DNA of 64,000 nt from Paracoccaceae bacterium (GTDB lineage: Bacteria; Pseudomonadota; Alphaproteobacteria; Rhodobacterales; Rhodobacteraceae): positions 1 through 64,000 of the forward strand of contig CANHLE010000002.1 in the NCBI GenBank assembly GCA_947461435.1, given 5' to 3'. Each line of letters begins with the position of its first letter. Within the stretch, counting starts at the first letter, position 1. This document shows, in pieces, positions 26,548 through 35,458 of this stretch. The notes below the pieces were generated by a model. That model saw nothing but the letters and a program-made list of their open reading frames with translations. It did no database searches and had not been told where the DNA came from. The position numbers and the translations under genes were made by a program.

Positions 26548-27366
26548 ATGGGTTTTCCGGGCACTTGGATGACGGAATCTGAATCGGTGGTCTATCGAGT
26601 GGTGCCAAAATGTGCCTGTTCGACGATCGGGCAGATCATGTATTACAGCGACCATGGACGTTTCTACGATGGCGATATCCATGATGCGACCTCTGGCATG
26701 CACAAGTGGGCGATTGAGGCGAGCCAACCCAAACTTGAAAAAGCGGCCAAAGGGCACAAGGTGTATTCGTTTACCTGTGTGAGAAACCCTTACGCAAGGA
26801 TCCTGTCATCCTTTTTCGACAAGATCTGCGGAATTCAGCGCAACGGAAAGCGGTACCGCGGCAATCTTGTGCCCCTGCTCGTTCAAAAATACGGGATTGA
26901 AGTTGGCGGCGAGGATGGCAAGCAAGAGTTTGATCAGATTAAGTCCTTTCGCCGTTTCTTGCTGTTTGCCCGCGATACCATTCGGTTCCGCAAACCGATG
27001 GAACCTGACATTCATTGGTCAGCAATGTCGGGCCATATTTCGACATTCATTGTGAATGGTGGCCGATACAACCACATCTTCTTCACCGAAAAATTCAATG
27101 AAGGTATGGATGTGGTTGTGAAAAAGATGAATTCGAAGAATGCCATCGATTTAACGAAGATCCCGCGCTTCAACGAAAGCGAAGGTCATGGACCGAAACG
27201 CGCGCACCCGGTCAGTGAGTACTTTGATGATCTGTCACGCCACTTGATTTGGGAAATCTACAAGCGAGATTTCCAGCTTTTCAAATACGACTTCGACAAT
27301 CCAGACAACAAGATGCCGCTGGGCGAAGTTGACTTGGCCGAGGTTCATGCAAAGTTAGGAGATTGA
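26548..27366 (+). CDS. Sulfotransferase family protein
   Basis: A 272-residue protein related to carbohydrate sulfotransferases of the heparan/HNK-1 type. The PAPS 5'-phosphosulfate site is VPKCACSTIGQIMYY near residue 20, and the 3'-phosphate site is TCVRNPYARILSSFFDK near residue 80. It transfers a sulfuryl group from PAPS to an acceptor, probably a glycan. The start at 26548 has AGGA 4 nt upstream; the one 11 codons earlier has no site. It is divergent from the GT14 gene, and a second unrelated sulfotransferase lies at 39066-39905. Confidence 0.83.
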   Translation: MGFPGTWMTESESVVYRVVPKCACSTIGQIMYYSDHGRFYDGDIHDATSGMHKWAIEASQPKLEKAAKGHKVYSFTCVRNPYARILSSFFDKICGIQRNGKRYRGNLVPLLVQKYGIEVGGEDGKQEFDQIKSFRRFLLFARDTIRFRKPMEPDIHWSAMSGHISTFIVNGGRYNHIFFTEKFNEGMDVVVKKMNSKNAIDLTKIPRFNESEGHGPKRAHPVSEYFDDLSRHLIWEIYKRDFQLFKYDFDNPDNKMPLGEVDLAEVHAKLGD

Positions 27367-27389
27367 CGCAAAGTTTGTAAGTTGCGCGG

Positions 27390-28373
27390 TTAGATCAATC
27401 CCAAACGCGAAAACAAGGACTTCAGATCGCTATCTGGGCGGGCGCCGTAGTGACTGATCACTTCAGCGGCCGACGCACATCCCATACGGCCGGCGACGTC
27501 AAGGGACTGACCGGTTGCCATACCGTAAATGAAACCCGCTGCGAAAAGATCACCCGCTCCCGTGGCGTCCACCGGCACGACACGCTGCACCGGGACGACC
27601 ACGCGCTCAGAGCCTCGAAGCAAAATCACCTCGTCACCTGACCGGGTACAGACAACCAATCCGGCATCTTGCGCGGCGTTTCCTAGAGCCGATTCCAGAT
27701 CGGTTTGATACAATGACGACCACTCGTGCTCGTTTCCGATCACGTAATCCAAGTCTTTGACGAGACGCCGAAAATCATCCCGATGGCGATCGACACAGAA
27801 CGGATCCGAAAGGGCGATACCGGATTTGCCCCCGGCGTTCTGGCACAGTTTGGCCGCGCGTTCAAAAGCCTGTTTGCCTTTGGGCTTGTCGTAAAGATAG
27901 CCTTCCAGAAAAAGATATTCCGTATCACCCGCAACATCATCAGAGACATCTTGCGGGCCAAGTTCCGAAGAAATTCCAAGATAGGTGTTCATCGAACGCT
28001 CGCCATCTTGGGACACAAAAATCATCGACCGCGACGTTGGCAATTCACCTCCGGTCACCGGCGGGTTTACAAAGTCTGATCCGTCTTGTGACATGGCTTT
28101 CGCGTAGAATTGACCCAAGGCGTCATCGTGGACACGCCCAATAAAGGCCGTCTTGAGACCAAGGTTTCCAAGCCCAGCCAATGTGTTGGCGACCGACCCA
28201 CCTGCGCCTTGCACGCGCTCGCCCATTGCGTCGTACAAAAGTTCGCCGCGCTCACGGTCCACCAACTGCATGATGCCCTTTGCGATCCCCATTCGGGACA
28301 GAAATCCTTCGTCAGTCTTTGAAAACACGTCAACGATGGCATTTCCGATGCCAACGACTTGATATTTTTTCAT
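27390..28373 (-). CDS. PfkB-family carbohydrate kinase, probably adenosine kinase
   Basis: A 327-residue PfkB kinase. The N-terminus YQVVGIGNAIVDVFS, the substrate-site glycines GGSVANTLAGLGNLG and the anion-hole motif VDATGAGDLFAAGFIYG are clear. This branch, with the early GNAIVDV and the DE(G)FL region, is the alphaproteobacterial adenosine kinase group, which phosphorylates adenosine to AMP for salvage. Its ATG overlaps the stop of nth by 4 nt, so the two are translated together. A different purine or sugar specificity cannot be excluded. Confidence 0.85.
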   Translation of the reverse strand: MKKYQVVGIGNAIVDVFSKTDEGFLSRMGIAKGIMQLVDRERGELLYDAMGERVQGAGGSVANTLAGLGNLGLKTAFIGRVHDDALGQFYAKAMSQDGSDFVNPPVTGGELPTSRSMIFVSQDGERSMNTYLGISSELGPQDVSDDVAGDTEYLFLEGYLYDKPKGKQAFERAAKLCQNAGGKSGIALSDPFCVDRHRDDFRRLVKDLDYVIGNEHEWSSLYQTDLESALGNAAQDAGLVVCTRSGDEVILLRGSERVVVPVQRVVPVDATGAGDLFAAGFIYGMATGQSLDVAGRMGCASAAEVISHYGARPDSDLKSLFSRLGLI

Positions 28374-29014
28374 TCAGTTTTTTCCTTGAACAAACACTCG
28401 GCACGGATCGGGCAAATACCGCATTTTGGTTTTCGCGCTTGGCAAATATAGCGTCCGTGAAGGATTAGCCAGTGGTGCGCATGCATTTGATATTCAGCAG
28501 GTATGTTGTCTTCGATAGCCCGCTCAACAGCGGTTTCATCCCTTCCGGGCGCGATTCCCGTTCGATTGCCTACGCGGAAGATGTGGGTGTCAACGGCTTG
28601 GGTGGGCTGATTAAACCACATGTTCAAAACCACGTTCGCTGTCTTGCGTCCGACACCCGGCAGCAATTGAAGCGCCGCACGCGAGGATGGCACCTGTCCT
28701 GCAAAATCGTCGATCAGCATCCGGGACAGTTTCATGACGTTCTTTGCCTTGGTCCGAAAAAGGCCAATCGTCTTGATGTGTTCGATCAGCCCCTCTTCCC
28801 CTAAGGCGAGCATCTTCGCCGGCGTGTCGGCGATCTGAAACAAACGGTTTGTCGCCTTGTTGACGCCCACATCTGTCGATTGCGCAGACAGGGCCACCGC
28901 CACAACCAAGGTGAAAGCATTCGTGTGATGCAACTCTCCCTTCGGTTCGGCCTCAGCCTCTTGGAAGAGCGCGAAGACGCGCTTTAATGTCATGTAATCA
29001 AGTTGGCGTTCCAT
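28370..29014 (-). CDS. nth: Endonuclease III (DNA glycosylase/AP lyase)
   Basis: A 214-residue Nth protein. The helix-hairpin-helix LPGVGRKTANVVLN carries the catalytic lysine, VDTHIFRVGNRTG carries the catalytic aspartate, and CQARKPKCGICPIRAEC is the 4Fe-4S cluster motif. It removes oxidised pyrimidines and cleaves the abasic site in base excision repair. It is the first gene of a two-gene unit with the PfkB kinase. Its start is 106 bp from that of the divergent methyltransferase gene, so two repair genes share a promoter region. Confidence 0.96.
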   Translation of the reverse strand: MERQLDYMTLKRVFALFQEAEAEPKGELHHTNAFTLVVAVALSAQSTDVGVNKATNRLFQIADTPAKMLALGEEGLIEHIKTIGLFRTKAKNVMKLSRMLIDDFAGQVPSSRAALQLLPGVGRKTANVVLNMWFNQPTQAVDTHIFRVGNRTGIAPGRDETAVERAIEDNIPAEYQMHAHHWLILHGRYICQARKPKCGICPIRAECLFKEKTE

Positions 29015-29119
29015 ACGTCAGATATGCCGGGTGGGCGTGCGCGGATCAAGCAAAAGCCGCAGGAATCGGGTCGCAGATGGCTTTGGGTCCGCATATCCTG
29101 TTCAAAAGGGGGACTTGGA

Positions 29120-29971
29120 ATGAATACTGAAAGCAAGAGCTACCACTATTCAGTCATTGGCCGGGCGCTGAACGAGATAGACGCGGCTGGCCCTGGCCTG
29201 ACCTTGGAGGATCTGGCAAGCCGAATGGGACTAAGCGTCGCCCATTTTCAGCGCCTTTTTTCGACTTGGGTAGGGATCAGCCCAAAAAAATATCAACAAT
29301 ATCTGACGCTGGATCATGCCAAACGGTTGCTTGAGGATAGGTTCACCGTGTTGGATACTGCATTCCAAACCGGCCTTTCAGGCGGAGGGCGACTTCATGA
29401 CCTATTCTTGACCTGGGAAGCGATGACTCCTGGCGAGTATGCCCGTCAGGGTCAGGGGCTGGTTATCTATTGGGGCTGGTTTGACAGTTCCTTTGGTCCG
29501 GCAATAGTCATGGGCACCAACCGCGGGATCTGCGGCATTGGTTTTTCAGCCGAAATCGGCCAAGGCCCTGCATTTGATGACATGATGGGCCGTTGGCCCA
29601 AGGCCACGTTCGTTGAAGACCCCTCCATGCTGACGTCCTGGGTCTTGCAGGCTTTCAACGGCAAGACGGCCCCGCTTCATTTGATCGGCGCACCGTTTCA
29701 GATCAAGGTTTGGGAGGCGCTTCTTAGAATCCCGTCTGGGCAAGTGACGACCTATAGCCAAATCGCGGGTGCCATTGGGCACGAAAGGGCGGTCAGGGCA
29801 GTTGGAACCGCAATTGGTCGCAATCCGATTTCCTTGTTGATCCCCTGTCATAGAGCGTTGCGCAAATCGGGGGGGCTGGGCGGATATCATTGGGGTTTGC
29901 CTGTGAAGCGGGCCATGTTGGCATGGGAGGCTGCACGCGCAGACATGGTAAATCCGGCGGAAAGTCGCTGA
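29120..29971 (+). CDS. AraC-type HTH / methylated-DNA-cysteine methyltransferase fusion
   Basis: A 283-residue protein. Residues 1-110 form an AraC-type helix-turn-helix domain (LASRMGLSVAHFQRLFSTWVGISPKKYQQYL), and residues 195-275 are the O6-methylguanine-DNA methyltransferase domain with the active-site cysteine in PCHRAL. The Ada N-terminal domain with its zinc-bound methyl-accepting cysteine is absent, so it could repair O6-methylguanine but lacks the usual Ada switch. Such Ada-like fusions occur in alphaproteobacteria. The start at 29120 follows GGGGGAC...GGA; the 39-codon upstream extension is not conserved-looking. Confidence 0.9.
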   Translation: MNTESKSYHYSVIGRALNEIDAAGPGLTLEDLASRMGLSVAHFQRLFSTWVGISPKKYQQYLTLDHAKRLLEDRFTVLDTAFQTGLSGGGRLHDLFLTWEAMTPGEYARQGQGLVIYWGWFDSSFGPAIVMGTNRGICGIGFSAEIGQGPAFDDMMGRWPKATFVEDPSMLTSWVLQAFNGKTAPLHLIGAPFQIKVWEALLRIPSGQVTTYSQIAGAIGHERAVRAVGTAIGRNPISLLIPCHRALRKSGGLGGYHWGLPVKRAMLAWEAARADMVNPAESR

Positions 29972-30058
29972 ATTTTGGTTCGCCCTGTCGCTGCCTTCAG
30001 CGGGTAGGTATAATGGGCGTTGAGGGCGAAACTTCCCCACTGATGAGGCAACAAAAAA

Positions 30059-30721
30059 ATGAAGATAAAATCTCCGCTGATCGTCGGCCTGACTGCCGGA
30101 CTTTTTTTGACAGGGTGCGTATCCGGTAACGGGTCCAGCATGAACGATCCTAATGCGAACTCGCGCGAAGGTGCGATTGCGGGTGCTGTAATCGGCGGCG
30201 TCGCGGGCGCGATCACTGGCAAGGGCAACGGCTCGGACCGACTGGGCAGGGCCATTGGTGGTGCCGTGATCGGCGCTGTTGCTGGCGGCATTGGTGGCAC
30301 CTTGATGGACCAGCAAGAGTCTGAATTGCGCGGCTCGCTCGGCGGCAATGTTTCGGTTACGAATATGGGCGATTATCTGGTGGTGAACCTGCCGCAGGAT
30401 CTTTTGTTTTCAACCGACAGCGCCAGTTTGCGTTCAGATCTTTTGTCGGACCTGAATGTTGTTGCTGCAAGCTTGAACAAGTATCCCGACAGCACGGTTG
30501 AAGTTATCGGACACACCGACGACTCTGGCAGCACGGCCTATAATCAGGACCTGTCACAAAGACGCGCATCGTCAGTAGCATCAAGTTTGATTGGGTATGG
30601 CGTGCCGTCATCGCGCGTCCGGGCCTATGGTATGGGTGAAACACGCCCGATTGCGTCAAACGCGACCCCAGCGGGAATGGCTTTGAACAGACGTGTAGAG
30701 ATCATTATTCGTCCCAATTAA
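30059..30721 (+). CDS. OmpA-family outer membrane lipoprotein
   Basis: A 220-residue lipoprotein. The signal peptide ends in the lipobox LTGC (Cys near residue 20), two glycine-zipper segments follow (GAIAGAVIGGVAGAITG and GRAIGGAVIGAVAGGIGG), and the C-terminal 110 residues are an OmpA/Pal peptidoglycan-binding domain (VEVIGHTDDSGSTAYNQDLSQRRA, AYGMGETRPIASN). The layout is that of the YiaD group. It should link the outer membrane to the cell wall. A strong terminator follows. Confidence 0.9.
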   Translation: MKIKSPLIVGLTAGLFLTGCVSGNGSSMNDPNANSREGAIAGAVIGGVAGAITGKGNGSDRLGRAIGGAVIGAVAGGIGGTLMDQQESELRGSLGGNVSVTNMGDYLVVNLPQDLLFSTDSASLRSDLLSDLNVVAASLNKYPDSTVEVIGHTDDSGSTAYNQDLSQRRASSVASSLIGYGVPSSRVRAYGMGETRPIASNATPAGMALNRRVEIIIRPN

Positions 30722-30772
30722 CCATTGGGATGGGATGACAGACATCCGCCTGTACAATCCACCAACAAAGAC

Positions 30773-30806
30773 AAAAACGCCCGAAGGTTTCCCTTCGGGC
30801 GTTTTT
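30773..30806. terminator. Strong bidirectional intrinsic terminator
   Basis: A 15-bp perfect stem, AAAAACGCCCGAAGG (30773-30787) with CCTTCGGGCGTTTTT (30792-30806), has a 4-nt loop. The A/T ends act as U tracts on both strands, ending the OmpA lipoprotein message on the plus strand and the atp operon on the minus strand. Confidence 0.93.
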
Positions 30807-30823
30807 GCTTTGGTTCGTCAAGC

Positions 30824-31384
30824 CTAGTGCAGTTTGGCTGCGACTTGATCAATTGCTGCATCAATCGACGACGCAATGCCTTCCGCCGTTGCTTGCTTTG
30901 CCAGCACTTCCGTGGCGGCAGCGATAGCAACAGTAACCGCCTGTTGGCGAACTTGACGGATCGCGGCCGTTTCAGCAGCAGAAATCTGTTCTTCCGCAGC
31001 ATCAATTCTACGAGCAATCGAGGCCTGCAGATCCGCCTTTGCCTGTGTCGCAGCTGCCTGCGCCTCTTGCTTGGCGCTTGCTACGATACGGGCCGACTGT
31101 GCCTCTACCTCTTTTTGCTTGGCCTCAAATGTTGCGAGAACGGCCTTGGCTTCGTCGCGCAAGGCGCGGGCCTCGTCCAATTCGCCTTTAATCTTGATCG
31201 CACGGCTGTCCAGAAGCCCGGTAATCTTTGCCGGGGCTTTGGCCCAAAGAATGATCCCGATAAAGACAAGGAACGCAATCAACACGACAAAGTTGGTATT
31301 GTGCAGCGAAAAGAACGGACCGCTTGCAGCTAAGGCCGGTGTGGCTAAAAGCGCTGCTGCGCTGATCGTGAGAAGTTTTTTCAT
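30824..31384 (-). CDS. atpF: ATP synthase F0 subunit b
   Basis: A 186-residue F0 subunit b: one membrane helix (NFVVLIAFLVFIGIILW, residues 29-47) followed by a long charged helical stalk. The first 20 residues, MKKLLTISAAALLATPALAA, look like a signal peptide, which is usual for this subunit in Rhodobacteraceae. It forms the peripheral stalk together with b'. It is the last gene of the atpI-B-E-F'-F operon, 3 bp after the b' gene, and a strong terminator follows. Genes for the F1 part are not in the window, as is normal in this order. Confidence 0.95.
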   Translation of the reverse strand: MKKLLTISAAALLATPALAASGPFFSLHNTNFVVLIAFLVFIGIILWAKAPAKITGLLDSRAIKIKGELDEARALRDEAKAVLATFEAKQKEVEAQSARIVASAKQEAQAAATQAKADLQASIARRIDAAEEQISAAETAAIRQVRQQAVTVAIAAATEVLAKQATAEGIASSIDAAIDQVAAKLH

Positions 31385-31387
31385 CTC

Positions 31388-31918
31388 TTACCCTTTCAAC
31401 CGGGCCGTTACGGCGGATGTGATCGAACGGGCGTCGGCAGATCCACCCAAGGCAGCGACAAGCTCTTTGGCCGTGTCTTTTGCCACGGTTGCAATTGCCT
31501 CGGCTGCGCCTGCCCGGATTTCATCCAAAGCTTTACCTGCTTCTACCGTTTTGGCCGCAATTTCTGCATCGGCTTTGGCGATGGCCTTATCCAGATCTTT
31601 CTGGATGTCGATTTTTGCATCAGCCACAATCTTCGCAGCATCAGCGCGGGCTTTGACCAAGGCATCGTTGTAAGCGCGTTCAGCTTCCAGCGCTTTTTGC
31701 TTTAACTCTTCTGCAGCCCGCAAATCGGATGTGATTGTTCCCTTGCGGTTGGCAAGCACGCCCCCAATACGCGGCAAGGCCACGCGCGACATCACGATGT
31801 AGATGATGACAAGGGTGACCAGAAGCCAGAAGATCTGGTTCGGGAAAGTCGAAAAGTCCAACTGCGGCATTCCTGCCGAAGCGCCTTCCGCAGCGTGCTC
31901 TGTGGTAGTGGTTGCCAT
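31388..31918 (-). CDS. atpG: ATP synthase F0 subunit b'
   Basis: A 176-residue subunit b'. A short Thr-rich N-terminus precedes the family segment [21 protein letters not shown] (one membrane helix, residues 24-43), and an alanine- and lysine-rich coiled stalk follows. Photosynthetic and many alphaproteobacterial ATP synthases use a b/b' heterodimer instead of two identical b subunits. The gene is also written atpF' or atpX. A stem-loop separates it from atpE. Confidence 0.94.
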   Translation of the reverse strand: MATTTTEHAAEGASAGMPQLDFSTFPNQIFWLLVTLVIIYIVMSRVALPRIGGVLANRKGTITSDLRAAEELKQKALEAERAYNDALVKARADAAKIVADAKIDIQKDLDKAIAKADAEIAAKTVEAGKALDEIRAGAAEAIATVAKDTAKELVAALGGSADARSITSAVTARLKG

Positions 31919-31969
31919 GTTTTCCTCGATATTCCCCTGCAGCGCGCTGCCGCAGGTTCCTTGGGGTTA

Positions 31970-31999
31970 TCAAAGGAACGGCACAGGCCGCCCCTTTGA
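31970..31999 (-). promoter_or_regulatory. Stem-loop between atpE and atpF'
   Basis: TCAAAGG (31970-31976) pairs with CCTTTGA (31993-31999), and inside it CGGC pairs with GCCG around an ACAG loop. It lies 25 nt after the atpE stop. No U tract follows, so it is more likely an mRNA stabiliser or processing site that raises c-subunit output relative to b and b'. The role is inferred. Confidence 0.55.
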
Positions 32000-32023
32000 C
32001 CGTAAGGATTCTAGAGGGTCAGA

Positions 32024-32263
32024 TCAAACAGCGAACATCAACAAAAGCGCGACGAGGAATGCGAAGATTCCCAGCGCTTCTGCAAAAGCAAGACCGATGA
32101 ACAGAGTGGCCGTTTGCGAGCCTGCTGCAGACGGATTGCGCAGGGCGCCCGCCAAGAAATTACCGGCAACGTTGCCCACGCCGATGGCGGCTGCGCCCGA
32201 ACCGATGGCGGCCAGACCGGCGCCGATGAATTTGCCCATTGCGGCTGCTGCTACGAGTTCCAT
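32024..32263 (-). CDS. atpE: ATP synthase F0 subunit c
   Basis: A 79-residue proteolipid: two membrane helices joined by a short polar loop (ALRNPSA). The first helix is glycine- and alanine-rich ([20 protein letters not shown]), and the second carries the proton-binding glutamate in [14 protein letters not shown]. No sodium-binding pattern (Gln in helix 1 with Glu/Ser in helix 2) is evident, so it should be proton-driven. It forms the rotor ring. Confidence 0.97.
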   Translation of the reverse strand: MELVAAAAMGKFIGAGLAAIGSGAAAIGVGNVAGNFLAGALRNPSAAGSQTATLFIGLAFAEALGIFAFLVALLLMFAV

Positions 32264-32308
32264 TTGACTTCTCCTTACGATGGAATGGTGTGTTAGGTCA
32301 GGTCTGCG

Positions 32309-33085
32309 TTAGTGGCCCGGATGCAGCGCATCTTTCAGGTAAACGCAGGTCAAGATTGTAAAAACATAGGCCTGAATGAAGGCGACAAGCACTTCCAAGG
32401 CATAGATCGCAGTGATCGCCAGTATCGATACCGGTGTTACAACGATCCCAATTGTCGAAATCAGGATCATCGGCGCAAATGCCGCAAAAACCTTCATCAC
32501 AGCGTGACCGGCCATGATGTTGCCCGCCAAACGAATGGAGTGGCTGACAGGACGGACGAAGTACGAAATGACTTCGATCACGGCAATGATGGGCCGCAGG
32601 ATCAAGGGCGCATCCGACATCCAGAACAGTCCCAAAAAGTGGAACCCGTGTTTGTAGAACCCAAGAAGGGTAACAAACACAAATACGCCAAAACCCAATA
32701 TCGCAGTCACCGCGATATGAGTGGTCGGGGTAAACGATCCCGGGATTAGTCCGAGCATGTTTGCAAACAGGATGAACAAGAACAGCGTCATGATCATGGG
32801 GAAGTATTTCGCACCGTCATGACCCGCAACGTCTTCGACCATGTTGTGGACGAAATCATAGGCAAGCTCACCAATCGATTGCATTCTGGTTGGGATAAGC
32901 GACTTGGAAGAAGATCCGAACACAAACACCGCAACGATAGCCAAAACGGCAAACGCCATCCAAAGGCTGATGTTCGTCGGCGTGTACCATTCGATCGGGC
33001 CTTCCCCAAACAGCCGATGAATCTCGAACTGCTGGAGAGGGTGAAATGCCAAACCGCCTTCGCTGTGTTCCGCTTCGCCTGCCAC
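32309..33085 (-). CDS. atpB: ATP synthase F0 subunit a
   Basis: A 258-residue multi-spanning subunit a. The essential arginine of the proton path is in [18 protein letters not shown] near residue 185, and a further conserved region, [22 protein letters not shown], lies near the C-terminus. It provides the half-channels facing the c ring. It follows atpI by 1 bp and precedes atpE by 45 bp. Confidence 0.96.
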   Translation of the reverse strand: MAGEAEHSEGGLAFHPLQQFEIHRLFGEGPIEWYTPTNISLWMAFAVLAIVAVFVFGSSSKSLIPTRMQSIGELAYDFVHNMVEDVAGHDGAKYFPMIMTLFLFILFANMLGLIPGSFTPTTHIAVTAILGFGVFVFVTLLGFYKHGFHFLGLFWMSDAPLILRPIIAVIEVISYFVRPVSHSIRLAGNIMAGHAVMKVFAAFAPMILISTIGIVVTPVSILAITAIYALEVLVAFIQAYVFTILTCVYLKDALHPGH

Positions 33086-33086
33086 G

Positions 33087-33416
33087 TCAGTCTTCCCCTT
33101 GCTTGGCGGCCTCGGCTGCCATCTTATCCTGCACTTCCTTCGCCGAGCGCATCATGGTTTTTACACCAGCTGCCAGCCCAGCGAAGATGAACAGCACCAG
33201 GAAAACCGGCAGGGTTCCAAACAGGATATCCAGCCCGTATCCGATGCCAAAGCCAATCCCAAGACCGGCCACAAGCTCTATCACCATTCTCCAAGCCAAA
33301 TTCGCCTGTGAATAGTCTTTCTTCTGGTGGCTCACACGCGGCGCGTCTGCCGCTTTCATGGTCTCAATCCGCTTTTCCAGCGCGTCAAGTCGTGCGCGGT
33401 CAGCATCAGAAACCAT
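33087..33416 (-). CDS. atpI: ATP synthase accessory protein AtpI
   Basis: A 109-residue AtpI/GatI-type protein: a charged N-terminal helix ([15 protein letters not shown]) and two membrane helices with a glycine-rich turn ([19 protein letters not shown] and [15 protein letters not shown]). AtpI helps insert or assemble the c ring and may affect Mg2+ supply. The start at 33416 is chosen over a start 19 codons earlier because the family begins near MVSDADRAR and GGGGG lies about 9 nt upstream. It is the first gene of the F0 operon; the promoter must lie within the 205 bp shared with arsR. Confidence 0.85.
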   Translation of the reverse strand: MVSDADRARLDALEKRIETMKAADAPRVSHQKKDYSQANLAWRMVIELVAGLGIGFGIGYGLDILFGTLPVFLVLFIFAGLAAGVKTMMRSAKEVQDKMAAEAAKQGED

Positions 33417-33574
33417 GTCGATCAGCCCCCGAAAGGTTTCGCAGGGGATACCGGGCCGCGATCCGTGTGTCAAGTCGCCCCAAGATCTGCTAACAATATG
33501 ATTTAATTATGTTTCCGATTGGTACGGATAGTAGGTCGCATCAGGTTTAGGGGCTTTTCAACCCGATGGCATAT

Positions 33575-33590
33575 TCAACCATCCGGTTGA
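33575..33590. promoter_or_regulatory. Palindrome TCAACC-N4-GGTTGA, likely ArsR operator
   Basis: An inverted repeat TCAACC (33575-33580) and GGTTGA (33585-33590) lies 31 bp before the arsR start. With the flanking bases the left half reads ATTCAAC, like operators of ArsR-family repressors. A further TTCAACC copy is at 33557-33563. Autoregulation is inferred. Confidence 0.5.
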
Positions 33591-33621
33591 CCAACGTTAC
33601 GCCTGCAGTGATAGTGACCGC

Positions 33622-33963
33622 ATGGCCCAAACACTCGACACCGTATTTTCTGCATTGGCCGATCCGACACGACGGGCGATCTTGGCGATGCTTTTGGAAG
33701 ATGACATGGCGGTGACCGACGTGGCCGAGCCATTTCAAATTTCACTGGCCGCCGTTTCCAAGCATCTGTCAATCTTAGCAGAGGCAGGACTTATCCTGCG
33801 CGAAAGGCGCGGCCGGGTGATCTGGTGCAAATTGGAGCCAGACGCCATGCGGAGTGCATCAGTGTGGATGCAAAGCTTCGGGCAGTTCGAACCTGTTGAT
33901 CTGGACGCGTTCGAGCGGTTCTTGGAAGACGAACTTTCAGAAGGCGAAGATGCGGCTACTTGA
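33622..33963 (+). CDS. ArsR-family transcriptional regulator
   Basis: A 113-residue winged-helix protein. TVFSALADPTRRAILAMLLE and the recognition region PFQISLAAVSKHLSILAEAGLI mark the ArsR/SmtB family. No cysteine cluster for metal binding is present, so it is of the metal-independent group that often controls a neighbouring SRPBCC or stress gene. No such gene follows here: its stop overlaps the MatB stop on the other strand by 8 nt. It may act on itself or on distant targets. Confidence 0.88.
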   Translation: MAQTLDTVFSALADPTRRAILAMLLEDDMAVTDVAEPFQISLAAVSKHLSILAEAGLILRERRGRVIWCKLEPDAMRSASVWMQSFGQFEPVDLDAFERFLEDELSEGEDAAT

Positions 33964-35458
33964 ACCAGCCTGAATAGACTTTTCGCAACTCGGCCTTTTG
34001 AACCTTACCCATGGTGTTACGCGGCAAAGCGTCAACCACAATGGCAGCCTTGGGTTGTTTGAATCGGGCAATCCGATTTTGCAGGGTTGCAAGAACTTCC
34101 GCCACATCCAAACGACGCCCCTTCTTGGGAACAAGGACGGCAAAAACAGCCTCGCCAAAATCCGGATGAGGCAGTCCGATAACCGCACTTTCGTGAACAT
34201 CCGGGGCCTTATCCAACAGCATCTCAACTTCTATCGGGTAAATGTTGAAGCCCCCCGAGATCACCAAGTCTTTGGCCCGACCAACTATGTGAAGATAACC
34301 GTCAGAATCAACGCGCCCCAGATCGCCCGTGATGAACCACCCATCTGGGTGCAATTCTTCGGCGGTTTTCTCAGGCATTTGCCAATAGCCTTGGAAAACA
34401 TTCGGACCTTTCACTTCGATCCCGCCAACCTCGCCATGGGCCACCTCGCGACCCTCGTCGATCACGCGCAAACTGATTCCGGGCAAGGGAAAACCAACGG
34501 TCCCAGCCCTGCGATCACCGTCGTAGGGATTTGATGTGTTCATGTTGGTTTCCGTCATCCCATAGCGTTCCAGAATCCGGTGCCCCGTTCGATCATGAAA
34601 GGCCGCGTGCGTTTCGGCCAGCAACGGAGCAGACCCTGAGACAAACAAGCGCATGCGAGCCACAAGGTCAGAGGTGAACCTGTGGTCGTCCAGAAGGCGC
34701 GTGTAAAAGGTAGGAACACCCATCAACACAGTCGAATCGGGTAACTTGTTCAGCAGGTCGTCGACGTCGAAGCCGGGCAAGAAAATCATCTGGCCACCGG
34801 ACAACAGCGAAACATTTGTGGCGACAAAAAGGCCATGCGTATGGAAGATTGGCAAGGCATGCAACAAGACATCTGCGGGCGTAAATCGCCACAGGTCAGT
34901 CAGAGCGCGGGCATTTGAAAGCAGATTGTTGTGGCTAAGCATTGCCCCTTTTGATCGTCCCGTCGTACCTGACGTGTAAAGGATCGCCGCCACATCATCA
35001 GCGTCTCGCGCCACAATCAAAGGGCAGGTTCGACCAATCCCCAGGTCAGCAAACGCGCCCTTTCCCGTGCCATCCAACGTCTGCAATACCGCGCCAAAGC
35101 GCGATGCTATGACGCCAAGTGCGGCCTGATTTCGAGGATCACAGATCACGACGCGGGGCCGCGCGTTTTCAATAAAATACTGCATCTCGTCAGCGGTGTA
35201 GGCGGTATTCAACGGCAGGAACACAGCCCCCAAGGCCACAGTGGCCGCGTAAATCGCCAAGGCGCGTGGAGATTTTTCAACCTGCACAGCCACCCTGTCT
35301 TCGGGAACAACGCCAAGCTCCTCAAGGGCGGCCATGGCCAGAACGATCATCTGAAAAAAATCAGCGCCCGTTATCGTAGAGCCATCTCTTAAATGCATCA
35401 GTGGCGCATGCCGGTCAGAAAGCGGCGCAAAAAGCGTATCGAAAAGAGGGTTGGTCAT
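33956..35458 (-). CDS. matB: Malonyl-CoA synthetase (MatB family)
   Basis: A 500-residue AMP-forming acyl-CoA synthetase. The ATP loop is ILYTSGTTGRSKG, the adenylate motif YGMTETN, and the C-terminal lysine lies in NTMGKVQKAELR. The segment MNTSNPYDGDRRAGTVGFPLP after the adenylate motif is typical of MatB, which makes malonyl-CoA from malonate. ATG 35458 is preferred over GTG 35467. Malonate transporters or decarboxylase are not adjacent, so another short dicarboxylate is possible. The gene is convergent with arsR. Confidence 0.83.
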   Translation of the reverse strand: MTNPLFDTLFAPLSDRHAPLMHLRDGSTITGADFFQMIVLAMAALEELGVVPEDRVAVQVEKSPRALAIYAATVALGAVFLPLNTAYTADEMQYFIENARPRVVICDPRNQAALGVIASRFGAVLQTLDGTGKGAFADLGIGRTCPLIVARDADDVAAILYTSGTTGRSKGAMLSHNNLLSNARALTDLWRFTPADVLLHALPIFHTHGLFVATNVSLLSGGQMIFLPGFDVDDLLNKLPDSTVLMGVPTFYTRLLDDHRFTSDLVARMRLFVSGSAPLLAETHAAFHDRTGHRILERYGMTETNMNTSNPYDGDRRAGTVGFPLPGISLRVIDEGREVAHGEVGGIEVKGPNVFQGYWQMPEKTAEELHPDGWFITGDLGRVDSDGYLHIVGRAKDLVISGGFNIYPIEVEMLLDKAPDVHESAVIGLPHPDFGEAVFAVLVPKKGRRLDVAEVLATLQNRIARFKQPKAAIVVDALPRNTMGKVQKAELRKVYSGWFK

